Assembly (NCBI GenBank): GCA_902362725.1
Contig: CABIXM010000016.1
Span: 10,425 to 74,424, forward strand
Direction: 5' to 3'
DNA: 64,000 nucleotides
Source: Clostridiaceae bacterium
Lineage (GTDB): Bacteria > Bacillota > Clostridia > Lachnospirales > Lachnospiraceae
This document shows, in pieces, positions 53,691 through 63,596 of the stretch (its first letter is position 1; the number at the start of each line of letters is the position of its first letter). A program made the translations under genes and the position numbers. The notes beneath the pieces were generated by a model. The model was not told where the DNA came from and searched no databases. It saw only the letters and a list, made by a program, of their open reading frames with translations.

Positions 53691-55478
53691 ATGAAAATAT
53701 ATGGTATATCTATGAATAATCCAACGATGGAAAATGTATTAAACCTGGCTCTGGACGCCACTCCCCAGGAGCTGGCCCGCTCCGAAGATCTGAACGTGGG
53801 TTTCGACAGTACCGAAAAAATCTGGGAGCTTATCGTAAAATATTCCGGATCGCTTACGGGACTTTCATCCCTTGGCGTGACTGTCACAGAGCTCCTGAAC
53901 GAATACGCAATCCTGACAGTGCCGGAGTCCCTGGTAGAGCGTCTGGCGCTGGTTCCGGAAATCGAATATATCGAAAAACCAAAGAGGCTGTTTTTTTCTG
54001 TAAATCAGGGAAAAGCAGCCTCCTGTATTCCGGCGGTCCAGAATGCCCGTTATGATTTATATGGAGACGGCGTTCTGGTGGCGCTGTTGGATTCCGGTGT
54101 GGATTATGCCCACCCGGATTTTAGAAATGAGGACGGGACGACGCGGATCCTGGCCCTGTGGGATCAGACCATCCCGGGCAGACCGCCGGAGGGTTACCGC
54201 ATCGGCACGGAATACACACAGCAGGAGATCAATGAAGCACTGGCGGCGGATACAGAGAGCGCCCGTTATGCATTGGTACCAAGCCGGGACGTAAGCGGCC
54301 ACGGCACCAGGGTTCTCGGCATCGCGGCAGGCAATGGCCGTGCCAGCGGCGGCCGCTATCGGGGAATCGCAAGCCGCAGTCCGATCCTGGCCGTGAAGCT
54401 TGGCATGCCCCGGGAGGAGGGCTTTCCACGGACCACAGAGCTCATGCAGGGGGTGGACTACTGCATCCGAAAGGCGCTGGAGCTTCGCCTGCCCGTGGTG
54501 GTCAATATCAGCATTGGCAATACCTACGGCGCCCACGATGGCACTTCTCTTCTGGAGACTTATATCGCTGACATCGCTAACGTCTGGAAATCGGTCATTT
54601 GTATCGGTACGGGAAATGAGGGCTACGCAGCCGGTCACGCGGCGGGGATCCTGCAGGAGCGGACGACGGAGACAGTAGAGTTGGCTGTGGGCGAATACGA
54701 GACCGCCTTTAGCATCCAGATCTGGAAATCCTATCTGGATGAGGTTGACATAACGCTGATAAGCCCGGGTGGAAGAAGGGCGGGGCCTATTCAGAAACTT
54801 CTGGGAGCTCAGCGTTTTGTGCTGGAAGAGACGGAAATCCTACTATATTATGGAGAGCCGTCACCCTACAGTCAGTCTCAGGAGATCTATCTGGAGCTGC
54901 TGCCCCGGGGTGATTACGTGGACACGGGAATCTGGACCCTGGAGCTGGCTGCCGGGGAGATTCGGGATGGTCATTATCACATCTGGCTCCCCAGCTCCGC
55001 CGCCCTGAATGGCGGCACCCGTTTCCTGCGCGCCTCTGCCGACACAACCCTGACAATCCCCTCCACCGCCCGCCGAATCGCCGCCATCGGAGCTTACGAT
55101 AGCCGCACTCTGACCTACGCCGACTTCTCCGGTCGCGGCGGCACCTGTGATCTCCGAGAAAAGCCTGTTCTCGTCGCCCCCGGCGTTCGCATCCTCACCA
55201 CCGCCCCAGGCGGCACCTACGCAGAAGTCACTGGCACCTCCTTTGCCACTCCCTTTGCCACTGGAGCCGCCGCTCTTTTATTGCAGTGGGGGATCGTCGA
55301 CGGCAACGATCCCTATCTCTATGGAGAAAAGGCGATTGCGTTTCTGAAAAAAGGAACCCGTCCGCTTCCGGCGTATGCAGAGTATCCGAATCCGGAGGTG
55401 GGGTGGGGGTCGGACGTTATAATAAGGTTACATGGAAGAAAGTCAGTAAAATCAAGTGTTTCCGTTCATTTTCCCTAA
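53691..55478 (+). CDS. S8 family subtilisin-like protease (Csp-like)
   Basis: A 595-residue subtilase. Asp134 lies in ALLDSGVDYAHPDF, His204 in DVSGHGTRVLGIAAG and Ser517 in GTSFATPFATGAAAL, so the triad is intact. Residues 1-100 form a pro-domain-like part. There is no signal peptide, and a large insert of about 150 residues lies between the His and Ser blocks. These traits fit the Csp family of clostridial spore-germination proteases. The role in germination is inferred. The ribosome site is weak, so the start at 53691 is not certain; 53712 is another choice. Confidence 0.85.
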   Translation: MKIYGISMNNPTMENVLNLALDATPQELARSEDLNVGFDSTEKIWELIVKYSGSLTGLSSLGVTVTELLNEYAILTVPESLVERLALVPEIEYIEKPKRLFFSVNQGKAASCIPAVQNARYDLYGDGVLVALLDSGVDYAHPDFRNEDGTTRILALWDQTIPGRPPEGYRIGTEYTQQEINEALAADTESARYALVPSRDVSGHGTRVLGIAAGNGRASGGRYRGIASRSPILAVKLGMPREEGFPRTTELMQGVDYCIRKALELRLPVVVNISIGNTYGAHDGTSLLETYIADIANVWKSVICIGTGNEGYAAGHAAGILQERTTETVELAVGEYETAFSIQIWKSYLDEVDITLISPGGRRAGPIQKLLGAQRFVLEETEILLYYGEPSPYSQSQEIYLELLPRGDYVDTGIWTLELAAGEIRDGHYHIWLPSSAALNGGTRFLRASADTTLTIPSTARRIAAIGAYDSRTLTYADFSGRGGTCDLREKPVLVAPGVRILTTAPGGTYAEVTGTSFATPFATGAAALLLQWGIVDGNDPYLYGEKAIAFLKKGTRPLPAYAEYPNPEVGWGSDVIIRLHGRKSVKSSVSVHFP

Positions 55479-55723
55479 ATAGAAACGGAACACTTTCCAC
55501 ACGGTTTCGAGAAAAATCTGCCCGGGTTGGACTTGGGATGATGTGGCAGGAGAGAGTGTAGTAATGACGTAACATGAACTAGCGATTTTGAGAGTAAAGA
55601 AGGAGAGGAGTTGTGGTTATAAACAAAATAATTTGAAAATATGAAGTTCGTGGAAAATAAGAGATTTTCACAATTTTTAAAATGTGGTAAAATTATACAA
55701 ATGTAAAACAGGGGGAGTTTAAG
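55479..55723. other. AT-rich boundary between core and accessory DNA
   Basis: Base composition turns AT-rich from about 55560 on. No gene is seen. GTGGTAAAATTATAC at about 55683 and GGGGGAG at 55711 give promoter-like and ribosome-site-like signals for the next gene. This is the likely left side of an inserted region, but no repeat marking its end was found. Confidence 0.45.
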
Positions 55724-56566
55724 ATGATAATGTTTATACTTGCAATAATTATTGCTTTTACGATTTACTTCATAAAGAAAAAGCAATATGAGAAAACAGA
55801 ATATTATCTCCAAACGAAAATTCCATATGGAAGTGTTCGGTTTGATAAAGGGCGTTTAGGAGAATTTTATACATACAAATATTTGAAAACACTTGAAGGA
55901 TATAAGAGATTTTTATTTAATGTTTATCTGCCAAAAGAGAACGGAGAGACTACAGAAATAGATGTTATTCTTTTACATGAAACAGGTATTTATGTATTTG
56001 AGTCAAAGAATTACAGTGGATGGATTTTTGGAACAGAAACACAACAATATTGGACACAGACGTTACCTGTTGGAAAAGGAAAATCGCAGAAAACAAAGTT
56101 TTTCAATCCGATTATTCAAAACAAAGTACACTTAAAATGGCTTCAGCAGTTCCTTGGTGCTGAGTCTCAATTACCATTTTATTCATACATTGTATTTAGT
56201 GATCGGTGTACTTTAAAGGAAATTACGTTGACTAGCGGGAATCATTTTGTTATTAACCGATATAATATTCTTACTGCTGTTCAAAGTAATGTTGTGCGTG
56301 TTGGAAAACAACTAGAGCAAAAAGAGGTTGATAGGTTATATGAAAAGCTGTATCCGCTCACTCAAGTAAGTGAAGCACAAAAATTAATACATATAGCAAA
56401 TGTTCAACAGAAACAGCAGACGGATACAGCAAATACAGCGGTGATGCGATGCCCACGTTGCGGAGGTACACTTGTAATCCGAATTGCTAATAAAGGGGAA
56501 CGGAAAGGAGAACGATTTTTGGGGTGTTCAAATTATCCAAAGTGTAGATACATAAAAAATTTATAA
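55724..56566 (+). CDS. NERD-domain protein with C-terminal zinc finger
   Basis: A 280-residue protein: an N-terminal membrane helix (about residues 2-18), a NERD nuclease-related domain (about 40-160, with GRLGEFYTYKYL, TEIDVILLHETGIYVFESKNYSG), and a C-terminal topoisomerase-type C4 zinc finger (CPRCGGTLVIR and LGCSNYPKCRYI). The acidic and Lys residues E, D and E-x-K needed by this nuclease fold are present. NERD proteins are thought to act on DNA, and they are often found in defence or mobile regions. Function unproven. Confidence 0.82.
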   Translation: MIMFILAIIIAFTIYFIKKKQYEKTEYYLQTKIPYGSVRFDKGRLGEFYTYKYLKTLEGYKRFLFNVYLPKENGETTEIDVILLHETGIYVFESKNYSGWIFGTETQQYWTQTLPVGKGKSQKTKFFNPIIQNKVHLKWLQQFLGAESQLPFYSYIVFSDRCTLKEITLTSGNHFVINRYNILTAVQSNVVRVGKQLEQKEVDRLYEKLYPLTQVSEAQKLIHIANVQQKQQTDTANTAVMRCPRCGGTLVIRIANKGERKGERFLGCSNYPKCRYIKNL

Positions 56567-57088
56567 GGAAAATAAGTAAGTATAGAAAACTAATTTTGAA
56601 TATAAGAAAAGTCGCAGTGTAAAATTCCGCTGCGGCTTTCTTTATGGAGAAAATTGGAATATGACGGCAAAAAGCGACGGCACTCTTCCCAAATGCCGTC
56701 AAAAAGCGCCGTCAAATTCAAAAAAGTGACGGCAGAAAATGCCGTCATTCACAAAAAGCAGAAAATTGTGACGGCAAAAAGTGCCGTCAAATCCCAAAAG
56801 TGACGGCAAAATCTGCCGTCATTTCACGTTATCAGGGGTTTCAGGAGCTTTTCCCCTGACCAGAAGCATTTTGGCGGTGACGTCACAAATGCGTATCTGG
56901 CCGCAGACCCCTTATTTTCAGAGAAATTTAGTGATGCGTCTGACGCGTAAAACTGCGTGCTTTACAGCATAAAATTTTTAACCATAAGAATCTATACTGA
57001 CCTCGTAATCAGCAAGGTATGAAAAGCGAAAATGAAACAGGCATAGGACGACTTGGGCAGAGAATATGCTGGGAATGAGGTGAGCATC
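56567..57088. other. 522-bp intergenic region with a hairpin cluster
   Basis: No gene is supported. It contains the GACGGC/GCCGTC cluster (56663-56820), described separately, and then about 250 bases with no recognisable signal. CCTCGTAATC at about 57001 is the last stretch before the small gene's ribosome site GAGGTGA. Confidence 0.5.
56663..56820. repeat. Cluster of GACGGCA/TGCCGTC hairpins
   Basis: Five GACGGC and five GCCGTC hexamers alternate as arms of small hairpins. The last three are clean: 56728-56746, 56770-56788 and 56802-56820, each with a spacer of seven or eight A-rich bases, separated by AAA-rich linkers. The arms are all the same sequence, so any GACGGC can pair with any GCCGTC. 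Confidence 0.8.
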
Positions 57089-57334
57089 ATGGGCAATCGA
57101 CCAGAGGCAGAGTTGACAGTAGATCTTGAGCAGCTAAAGAGAATCGAAGAACTGCTTCCGGATACACAAAAAATAATTGCAGAAAAAGTGGGAGCTTTCG
57201 TGGAAAAGTCCGGTGTTTCTCCATACGCTCACATGAATGAAGGATATGCAGTGATTGTCAGATTGACCGGAGAAATAGATGCTACAGAAGCAATTCTGGA
57301 TTATCTTAGAAAAAGAACGGAGCTGATATATTAA
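57089..57334 (+). CDS. Small protein next to the serine recombinases
   Basis: An 81-residue protein with acidic and basic helices (LTVDLEQLKRIEELLPDTQK) and a short beta-strand part (YAVIVRLTGEIDATEAIL). No domain is recognised. Start 57089 has GAATGAGGTGA upstream. Its place just ahead of three tandem recombinases suggests a helper such as a recombination directionality factor, but nothing in the sequence proves this. Confidence 0.55.
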   Translation: MGNRPEAELTVDLEQLKRIEELLPDTQKIIAEKVGAFVEKSGVSPYAHMNEGYAVIVRLTGEIDATEAILDYLRKRTELIY

Positions 57335-57368
57335 AATGCCTTGCAAAGATATAGGTTTTATGTTAACC

Positions 57369-57411
57369 TGAAGTCAGGGAAAATGAACGTGATACATAGC
57401 TTCTGACTTCA
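57369..57411. repeat. Inverted repeat upstream of the first recombinase
   Basis: Arms TGAAGTCAG and CTGACTTCA, separated by 25 bases, lie 35 bases before the first recombinase gene. It may be an operator or an attachment-site part. Confidence 0.55.
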
Positions 57412-57445
57412 CTTCCATGAATACGCAGGTTAGGAGCAATGTAGA

Positions 57446-59119
57446 ATGGAACAGTTACAAACGAATATGCCAGATATGTACGATGCGGCACTGTATCTTC
57501 GTCTGTCCAGAGATGATATAGAGGACGGGGGTGCAAAGACAGAGAGCGACAGCATTGCAAATCAAAGAGAGTTACTTCGGAGCTTTGTAAAAAGCCAGCC
57601 GGATATTCAGATCTTTGATATATATGTGGATGACGGATACTCGGGTGGAAATTTTGACAGGCCTGAGTTCAAACGAATGACAAAAGACATAGAGTCTGGA
57701 AAAGTAAATTGTGTGATCGTGAAAGACTTATCCAGATTCGGAAGAGAGTATATAGAAGCCGGGCGTTGGATTGAGAAAATCTACCCGGCTTTAAACGTGC
57801 GTTTTATATCTGTTACGGATCAATTTGACAGCAACACGGCAGATTTTTCGGAAAAATCTTTTGTAGTTCCGGTGAAAAATTTTTTAAATGAAAGCTATTG
57901 CAGAGATATTTCCGGCAAGGTACGCAGTCATCAGAAAATCAAACGGGAAAAAGGAGAGTTTATCGGAGCCTTTGCGCCGTATGGGTATCGCAAGGATTCA
58001 GAAAATAAAAATCGTCTTGTGGTGGACGCTGAGGCAGCAGATGTTGTAAGAAAAATATTTGCCTGGAAAATGGAAGGCTTCAGCCTCGGAGCCATAGCGG
58101 AAAAATTGAATGAACGGCAGGTTCTGTCACCCAAGGCGTATAAAAAGGCGAACGGAGAAAATTATAATTCTGGCTTTGTGGGAACAGATACACCGAAATG
58201 GTCTGCAGTCCAGATTAAGCGAATTCTGGTCAATGAGGTGTATATCGGAAATCTGGTACAGGGTAAACAAGAACGAATCAGTTATAAGGTAAAGAAGCGG
58301 TTGAATAAACCCGAGGCGGAGTGGGCAAGGGTGAAAGATACGCATCCGGCCATTATAAAACAGAGCGAGTTTGAAGTGGTGCAAAAGCTATTACAATATG
58401 ACGGAAGAGCGTCAAAAACAGCAGAGCATGCGAGTTTTTTCTCCGGCTTTGTCTTTTGTGGAGACTGCGGGACGCCGATGATACGTAGAGTAAATCGGTA
58501 TAAGGAAAGAGAAAAAGCATTTTATATCTGTCAGACCAAGAACAAGGGCGGAGCTTGTACCCGACATAGTGTTTCAGAAGAAGTGTTAAAGAAAATCGTG
58601 CTGAAAGAAATTCAGATATATACGGCGCTTTTTGCAGATTATGAAAGAATAATGGATGAGCTTCACAAAATGAGAATTGATTATGAACAGGTTGTTCATT
58701 ATGATATGCAGATAGCTAAATTGCAGTCAGAATATAGCAGATATTACGGATTGAGAGCGTCGCTCTATGATGATTTAAAAGAAGGACTGCTTAGTAAAGA
58801 GGAATTTGATGAGTTTCGGGAAAGTTATGGAAAAAAATGTGAAGAACTGAACAGGAGGATCGAGAAGCAAAAAGAACTGGTAAAGCAGATGTTTGAAAAT
58901 GGAGTGTCTGCAGCCGTTCAGTTGGAAGATTGGAAAAAATCACTGGAAATCAAAGAGCTAGATCGCATCCTGCTGGCATTAACAGTAGATAAAATCTATG
59001 TTTATGAAAACAAGCGGCTGGAAATCCATCTCCGCTATGAAGACACGATCGAAAAGCTGAAAATCATAAAACAATTTTATGAAGTACAGCAGACAGAATG
59101 CGGAAAAGAGGTGGGATAA
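57446..59119 (+). CDS. Large serine recombinase 1
   Basis: A 557-residue site-specific DNA recombinase. The resolvase-type catalytic domain (about residues 12-165) has the nucleophile Ser21 in YLRLSRDD and the SRFGREYIE motif. The recombinase domain (about 185-300) and a zinc ribbon (FCGDCGTPMI and CQTKNKGGACTRH, about 340-385) follow. The rest is a coiled coil (about 405-510). It abuts the second recombinase gene. Such enzymes move or excise integrated elements. Confidence 0.93.
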   Translation: MEQLQTNMPDMYDAALYLRLSRDDIEDGGAKTESDSIANQRELLRSFVKSQPDIQIFDIYVDDGYSGGNFDRPEFKRMTKDIESGKVNCVIVKDLSRFGREYIEAGRWIEKIYPALNVRFISVTDQFDSNTADFSEKSFVVPVKNFLNESYCRDISGKVRSHQKIKREKGEFIGAFAPYGYRKDSENKNRLVVDAEAADVVRKIFAWKMEGFSLGAIAEKLNERQVLSPKAYKKANGENYNSGFVGTDTPKWSAVQIKRILVNEVYIGNLVQGKQERISYKVKKRLNKPEAEWARVKDTHPAIIKQSEFEVVQKLLQYDGRASKTAEHASFFSGFVFCGDCGTPMIRRVNRYKEREKAFYICQTKNKGGACTRHSVSEEVLKKIVLKEIQIYTALFADYERIMDELHKMRIDYEQVVHYDMQIAKLQSEYSRYYGLRASLYDDLKEGLLSKEEFDEFRESYGKKCEELNRRIEKQKELVKQMFENGVSAAVQLEDWKKSLEIKELDRILLALTVDKIYVYENKRLEIHLRYEDTIEKLKIIKQFYEVQQTECGKEVG

Positions 59120-60766
59120 ATGGCAAGGACAGCGCAAAGGTATAAGAAATTAGTAGAGAAGAAATCGGCACAAGTTCCAGTATACAGGGCGGCGATCTAC
59201 GCCAGATTATCGGTAGATAAGAATGAGAAAAAGGTGGAATCCATTGAAACACAGGTGGCTTTGATAAAGGAATTTATTCAAACTCATAATGCAAAAGCGG
59301 ACAAAGAATATGAACTGGCTCTGTATGATATTTATTCGGACATTGGGAAAACTGGGACAAATTTTGAAAGACCGGGCTTTGAGCGGATGATGAAGGACAT
59401 CAGGGAAAGAAAAGTAAATTGTATTCTGGTAAAGGACTTTTCCAGATTTGGGAGAAACTATATTGAAACAGGAAATTATCTGGAAAAAATATTGCCCTTT
59501 ATGAAGATACGCTTTATTTCCATATGCGACCGGTATGATTCATTTGCACCAGATTCGGAAAATCAGGAACTGACTATGAATATTAAGAATCTGGTAAATG
59601 ATGCTTACGCAAAAGACATTTCAGCAAAGGAGCGGGCGGCCAAGCGTATCGCACAGAAGAACGGGGAGTACGTTGGGAGCAAAGCTCCGTATGGGTACCG
59701 ATGTGAGAAAGTAGATGGAAAGTATACACTGCTTATAGAGCCGGAAGCGGCGAAGATCGTTCAGAGAATTTTTGAAGAATATGCAGCGGGTGAGAAAATC
59801 CAGCATATTATAGATGACTTGTATAAAGCAGGTGTGCATCGCATTTCTGATTATAACCAGTATCATCATGTGTATTGTCAGAAAGGTGAAATATTGCACC
59901 AATGGGGAAATTCGTCTATACGTGCGGTACTGAACCGGAACAATTACTACGGAGATTTGGTTCAGCGAAAATATGAATCCAGATTTCAAAAAGGTGAAAA
60001 GGGATGTGCAGTTCTGGATGAAAGGGAATGGATTATTACGCCTACTGCACATGCCCCCATTATCAGCCGGGAATTATTTGAAAAGGCGCAGGAAAGGTTA
60101 AAGGCAGGTCAGGAAGCAAGAACTGTAGTTGGCTGGAAAAAAGATGAAAGAGCCTTTTACAATGTATTTTATTGTGGAGAATGCGGACGGAAAATGAGTA
60201 CAAGCAGATCGAATGGCAGTGTTTTCTATTTCTGCGGTGCGTCACGGTATCAGGACGAAAGAAAGTGCAACTATAAAAGCGTTTCCGAAGATAAGATACA
60301 GAGCATTGTTCATGCAGAATTGAACAGGCAGTTTCAACTATCGGGATTACAGAAAAAGAATATGGTTGCCATGGGCAAAACAGCTTTTCAAGCGAAAATT
60401 GTGCAGATTGAAAATGAGATAAAGAGAATGAATGTCGAAGCAGAGCGACAGGCCGGAAAATTTGCAGAGGCATTTATGCAGTATAAGGATAGAAACTTAT
60501 CCAGAGAAGCATATATGGCGTTGAGAGTGGAACGCAATGATTGGAAAATATTTTGTGATGAGAGAAGGAAAGCTTTGGAGCAAAGAATTACAGAGCTGCA
60601 GAAGCGACAGAAGGAAGAAACGCGATTTTTGAAAAGCCTGTTAGATTTAAAAGGTACATCGAAAATCAATGCGGAACTTGCCGAGGCGTTGATTGAAAAA
60701 ATCTATGTGTATGATGATAAAAGGTTAGAAATTCATTTTCGATTCAAGGGAGGTGTTGGCGTATGA
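59120..60766 (+). CDS. Large serine recombinase 2
   Basis: A 548-residue recombinase of the same build: nucleophile Ser31 in YARLSVDKNE, SRFGRNYIETGNYL, recombinase domain from about residue 190, zinc ribbon (YCGECGRKM and KCNYK, about 350-395), and a coiled coil to about 510. The ATG follows the previous stop directly, and the end overlaps gene 3 by four bases. It is diverged from its neighbours, so it is not a recent duplicate. Confidence 0.93.
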   Translation: MARTAQRYKKLVEKKSAQVPVYRAAIYARLSVDKNEKKVESIETQVALIKEFIQTHNAKADKEYELALYDIYSDIGKTGTNFERPGFERMMKDIRERKVNCILVKDFSRFGRNYIETGNYLEKILPFMKIRFISICDRYDSFAPDSENQELTMNIKNLVNDAYAKDISAKERAAKRIAQKNGEYVGSKAPYGYRCEKVDGKYTLLIEPEAAKIVQRIFEEYAAGEKIQHIIDDLYKAGVHRISDYNQYHHVYCQKGEILHQWGNSSIRAVLNRNNYYGDLVQRKYESRFQKGEKGCAVLDEREWIITPTAHAPIISRELFEKAQERLKAGQEARTVVGWKKDERAFYNVFYCGECGRKMSTSRSNGSVFYFCGASRYQDERKCNYKSVSEDKIQSIVHAELNRQFQLSGLQKKNMVAMGKTAFQAKIVQIENEIKRMNVEAERQAGKFAEAFMQYKDRNLSREAYMALRVERNDWKIFCDERRKALEQRITELQKRQKEETRFLKSLLDLKGTSKINAELAEALIEKIYVYDDKRLEIHFRFKGGVGV

Positions 60767-62319
60767 GCGAAGGAAAAGTTGTTATTGGCTATTATCGCCT
60801 TTCCATGGAGGATGATTCCCAGAGAGAGAGTAACAGTATCATCAATCAGCGAAAATTGGTGAAAGATTATATTTCCCATAGTCCGGAGCTGGCCGCTATG
60901 CCATTTCAGGAATTTTACGATGATGGATATTCCGGAGCCACGATGGAACGTCCGGCCATCCGACAGGTGCTGGAGCTGGCTCGGAATAACCAGGTTCAGT
61001 GCATAATAGTAAAGGATTTTTCACGCTTTGCCAGAAACTATATTGAAATGGGAACCTACCTGGAGCAGATTTTTCCGTTTCTGGGGGTACGATTCATTTC
61101 TATTTCGGATCATTATGATTCCAGGGATTATCAGGGAAAAGGTTCGGATCTGGAAGTGCAGTTTAAAGGTTTAGTCGCGGATTTTTATGTCAAAGATCAA
61201 TCTGCTAAGGTAAAAGCTGCGGTGAACACTAAAAGAGGCAGAGGTGAGTATTGCTGCGGTTCTGCTCCTTATGGTTATCGAATCAATCCGGAGAATCGAA
61301 AAGAATTATTAATTGTGGAAGATGAGGCAGAAGTGATACGCAGAGTCTTTGAATTGATCAATCAGCGCTATTCCAAGACAGAAATATGCCGCCTGTTTAA
61401 TGAAGAAGGCATACCCACACCCCTCCAATCCATGTGCAAACGCCAGAAGTCAGATAATAAAAAAGCATCCACGAGAGGGTTACAGTGGACGAGTGACACG
61501 ATACGAAAAATCTTGAATGACAAGAACTATATAGGTTGTATGGTCTACGGAAAAACCAAAATCCCAGACCCGGGAACCGGAAAAGAAGTACCTGTACCCA
61601 AAAGTGCATGGAAGGTGATAGAGGGTCATCACAAACCTATCATATCCAGGGAAACCTTTGAAAAAGCGCAGGCTCTCCAAATCCGTCACACGAAGAAAAG
61701 CAAATTTGATAAAGAAACAACCTTACTGAGCGGTTATGTGAAATGCGGAAATTGCCGGAGAAACCTGACGGGAAGCAAGAGACTGCACGGGCATGTGCTT
61801 TATAGTTGCGCGTATAGTCAGGGGAAAGAAGATACGGGGTGTTTCGCAGGAAAAGCGGATGACAGGATGCTGGAGCAGATCGTGTTGAGAGAGATAAAGG
61901 AGCATCTGCGGCGGGAGATTAGTCAGGAAGAGATGAGGGAGAGGGTAAAACGGCAGAGTGAAGAGAAGATAGAAGGTTATCAGGCGGAAAAAATGAAATG
62001 TGAAAAGAGGCGGGAGGAGATAAAAGAGGAAAATTGGAGGAATTATGAGAGGTATCGGGAAGGAGAGATAGAGCGAGAGGAGTTTTTGAAGACTAGAGAA
62101 AGGTTAGAGGAAGAAAAAGGAAAGCTAGGAATGCGGGATCAAGAATTAGAAGAGCTAATATGTAGAGAAGAAGAGAAGGTAGGGGTGAGAAAAGATGTCT
62201 CGGCGGAAGAGATGGAAGAATGCTTGGGGTATAGAAAATTGACTAGGAAGATGTTAGAGAAGTATGTGGATGGAATATATGTGTATGATGATGGAAAAGT
62301 AAAAGTGAAAACAAAATAA
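60763..62319 (+). CDS. Large serine recombinase 3
   Basis: A 518-residue recombinase: nucleophile Ser14 in YYRLSMEDD, SRFARNYIEMGTYLEQ, recombinase domain from about residue 165, and zinc ribbon (KCGNCRRNL and CAYSQGKEDTGC, about 325-365). An extremely Glu/Arg/Lys-rich coiled coil (about 375-480) ends in YVDGIYVYDD. It overlaps gene 2 by ATGA. The three genes form one translation-coupled unit. Confidence 0.93.
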   Translation: MSEGKVVIGYYRLSMEDDSQRESNSIINQRKLVKDYISHSPELAAMPFQEFYDDGYSGATMERPAIRQVLELARNNQVQCIIVKDFSRFARNYIEMGTYLEQIFPFLGVRFISISDHYDSRDYQGKGSDLEVQFKGLVADFYVKDQSAKVKAAVNTKRGRGEYCCGSAPYGYRINPENRKELLIVEDEAEVIRRVFELINQRYSKTEICRLFNEEGIPTPLQSMCKRQKSDNKKASTRGLQWTSDTIRKILNDKNYIGCMVYGKTKIPDPGTGKEVPVPKSAWKVIEGHHKPIISRETFEKAQALQIRHTKKSKFDKETTLLSGYVKCGNCRRNLTGSKRLHGHVLYSCAYSQGKEDTGCFAGKADDRMLEQIVLREIKEHLRREISQEEMRERVKRQSEEKIEGYQAEKMKCEKRREEIKEENWRNYERYREGEIEREEFLKTRERLEEEKGKLGMRDQELEELICREEEKVGVRKDVSAEEMEECLGYRKLTRKMLEKYVDGIYVYDDGKVKVKTK

Positions 62320-62416
62320 AAACGAAAATTACGTTTTTAATATTGAATATTTGGAGAATATATGTCATAATATAATATATAAAAACAAAAACAATGAAGA
62401 TAAAAGGAGATACCAA

Positions 62417-63595
62417 ATGAAATTATTAAAAATTGTTATGCAAAATATGCCGCGATTCAAGGGAAATATAGATATTGATTTTATTACAAAACAAAGGGTA
62501 GACGAAGATGATAAAGAAAAACTGTATAATGTATTTTCTAATATATATACAAACCAAGTGATTTCATTTATAGGTCTTAATGCTTCTGGAAAAACGACAA
62601 TCTTAAAAGTAATTTCTTTTGTTATAAACTTGCTTAACAATGAAGCTCTTAATAGTATTAAATCTAAAGAAATTTTGAATGAATTATCCGAAAAGGAAAA
62701 AGTCATAATTATTAGTTATTTTTATAATGAAAATAGCATTTATAAACTTGAGACAACTATAGCGAAAAAAGTAAATCATGTTGATAATGAAGAGAAACTA
62801 GTTATAGTTGAGGAAAGATTGTGGGAAAAAGATGCCAGCAAAGTAAAAACAAAAAAGGGGTTATTTGATTTTAGGGACACAGATATAAGAATCGAGAGAA
62901 ATGAAAAGGAGCAATTTCTATTAGATGATGTTAGTGTAATGATTGCAATAAATAAAGAAAAGCAGTCAAATTTCCCGTTAAGAAATATGTTAATGTGGAC
63001 TAATTATAATATGTTGAATATTCTTGGAAGATTTCCAAAAGAATTATTGACATTTCTTGATCCGAGTATCGAGTATTTTGAATGCAATGTAGAAAAAAAA
63101 TCTGCAGATATCCGATTGAAATTTTATGGTTCCGAAGAAATAATATTAAATAGGCCGAGTGAAATAGAAAGATATCTTTCATCAGGGACGATCAAGGGAA
63201 TAAATGTTTTTATGAATGCATTATTTTGCTTTATAGAGGGGGGGTACTTAATTGTTGATGAACTTGAAAATCATTTTAATGAAGAGATTGTAACTACATT
63301 GGTTCGTTTTTTCATGAATCCAAGTGTAAATAAAAGGGGTGCTACTTTAATTTATTCAACTCATTATTCAGAGTTATTGGATGAATATGAAAGAAACGAC
63401 TGTATATATATTGTTAGAAATCGAGGGGGAATTTATGCTGAAAATCTTTCGCTTATACTAAAACGAAATGATATCAAAAAGAGCGAGGCGTATGAGAGCG
63501 GGTATTTAGAAGGAACCGTACCGGTATATGAGGCGTATATGGCATTAAAAAAGGCCCTTTCTAATGTTAAAGCTGGAAAGGGGGACGAAAAATAG
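62417..63595 (+). CDS. AAA ATPase (AbiLi/RloA-like, OLD-type)
   Basis: A 392-residue ATPase with Walker A GLNASGKTTILK at about residue 53 and a C-terminal YLIVDELENHFNEEIVTTLVRFF (Walker B with Glu). A STHYSELLDEYERND switch His region follows. The long insertion between them is typical of AAA15/OLD-type phage-defence ATPases. AAAGGAGA precedes the ATG at 62417. The partner gene begins one base after its stop. Such pairs (AbiL, RloAB) act against phages, but this is inference from architecture. Very AT-rich, like foreign DNA. Confidence 0.8.
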   Translation: MKLLKIVMQNMPRFKGNIDIDFITKQRVDEDDKEKLYNVFSNIYTNQVISFIGLNASGKTTILKVISFVINLLNNEALNSIKSKEILNELSEKEKVIIISYFYNENSIYKLETTIAKKVNHVDNEEKLVIVEERLWEKDASKVKTKKGLFDFRDTDIRIERNEKEQFLLDDVSVMIAINKEKQSNFPLRNMLMWTNYNMLNILGRFPKELLTFLDPSIEYFECNVEKKSADIRLKFYGSEEIILNRPSEIERYLSSGTIKGINVFMNALFCFIEGGYLIVDELENHFNEEIVTTLVRFFMNPSVNKRGATLIYSTHYSELLDEYERNDCIYIVRNRGGIYAENLSLILKRNDIKKSEAYESGYLEGTVPVYEAYMALKKALSNVKAGKGDEK

Positions 63596-63596
63596 A

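Larger units (their letters stand above)
57089..62319 (+). mobile_element. Tandem serine-recombinase module of an integrated element
   Basis: Small gene plus three linked large serine recombinases reading in one direction. This kind of module sits at one end of integrative elements or skin-like insertions in Clostridia. The element's other end and attachment sites are not visible, so its extent is unknown; AT-rich DNA spans from about 55560 to the window end. Confidence 0.6.
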
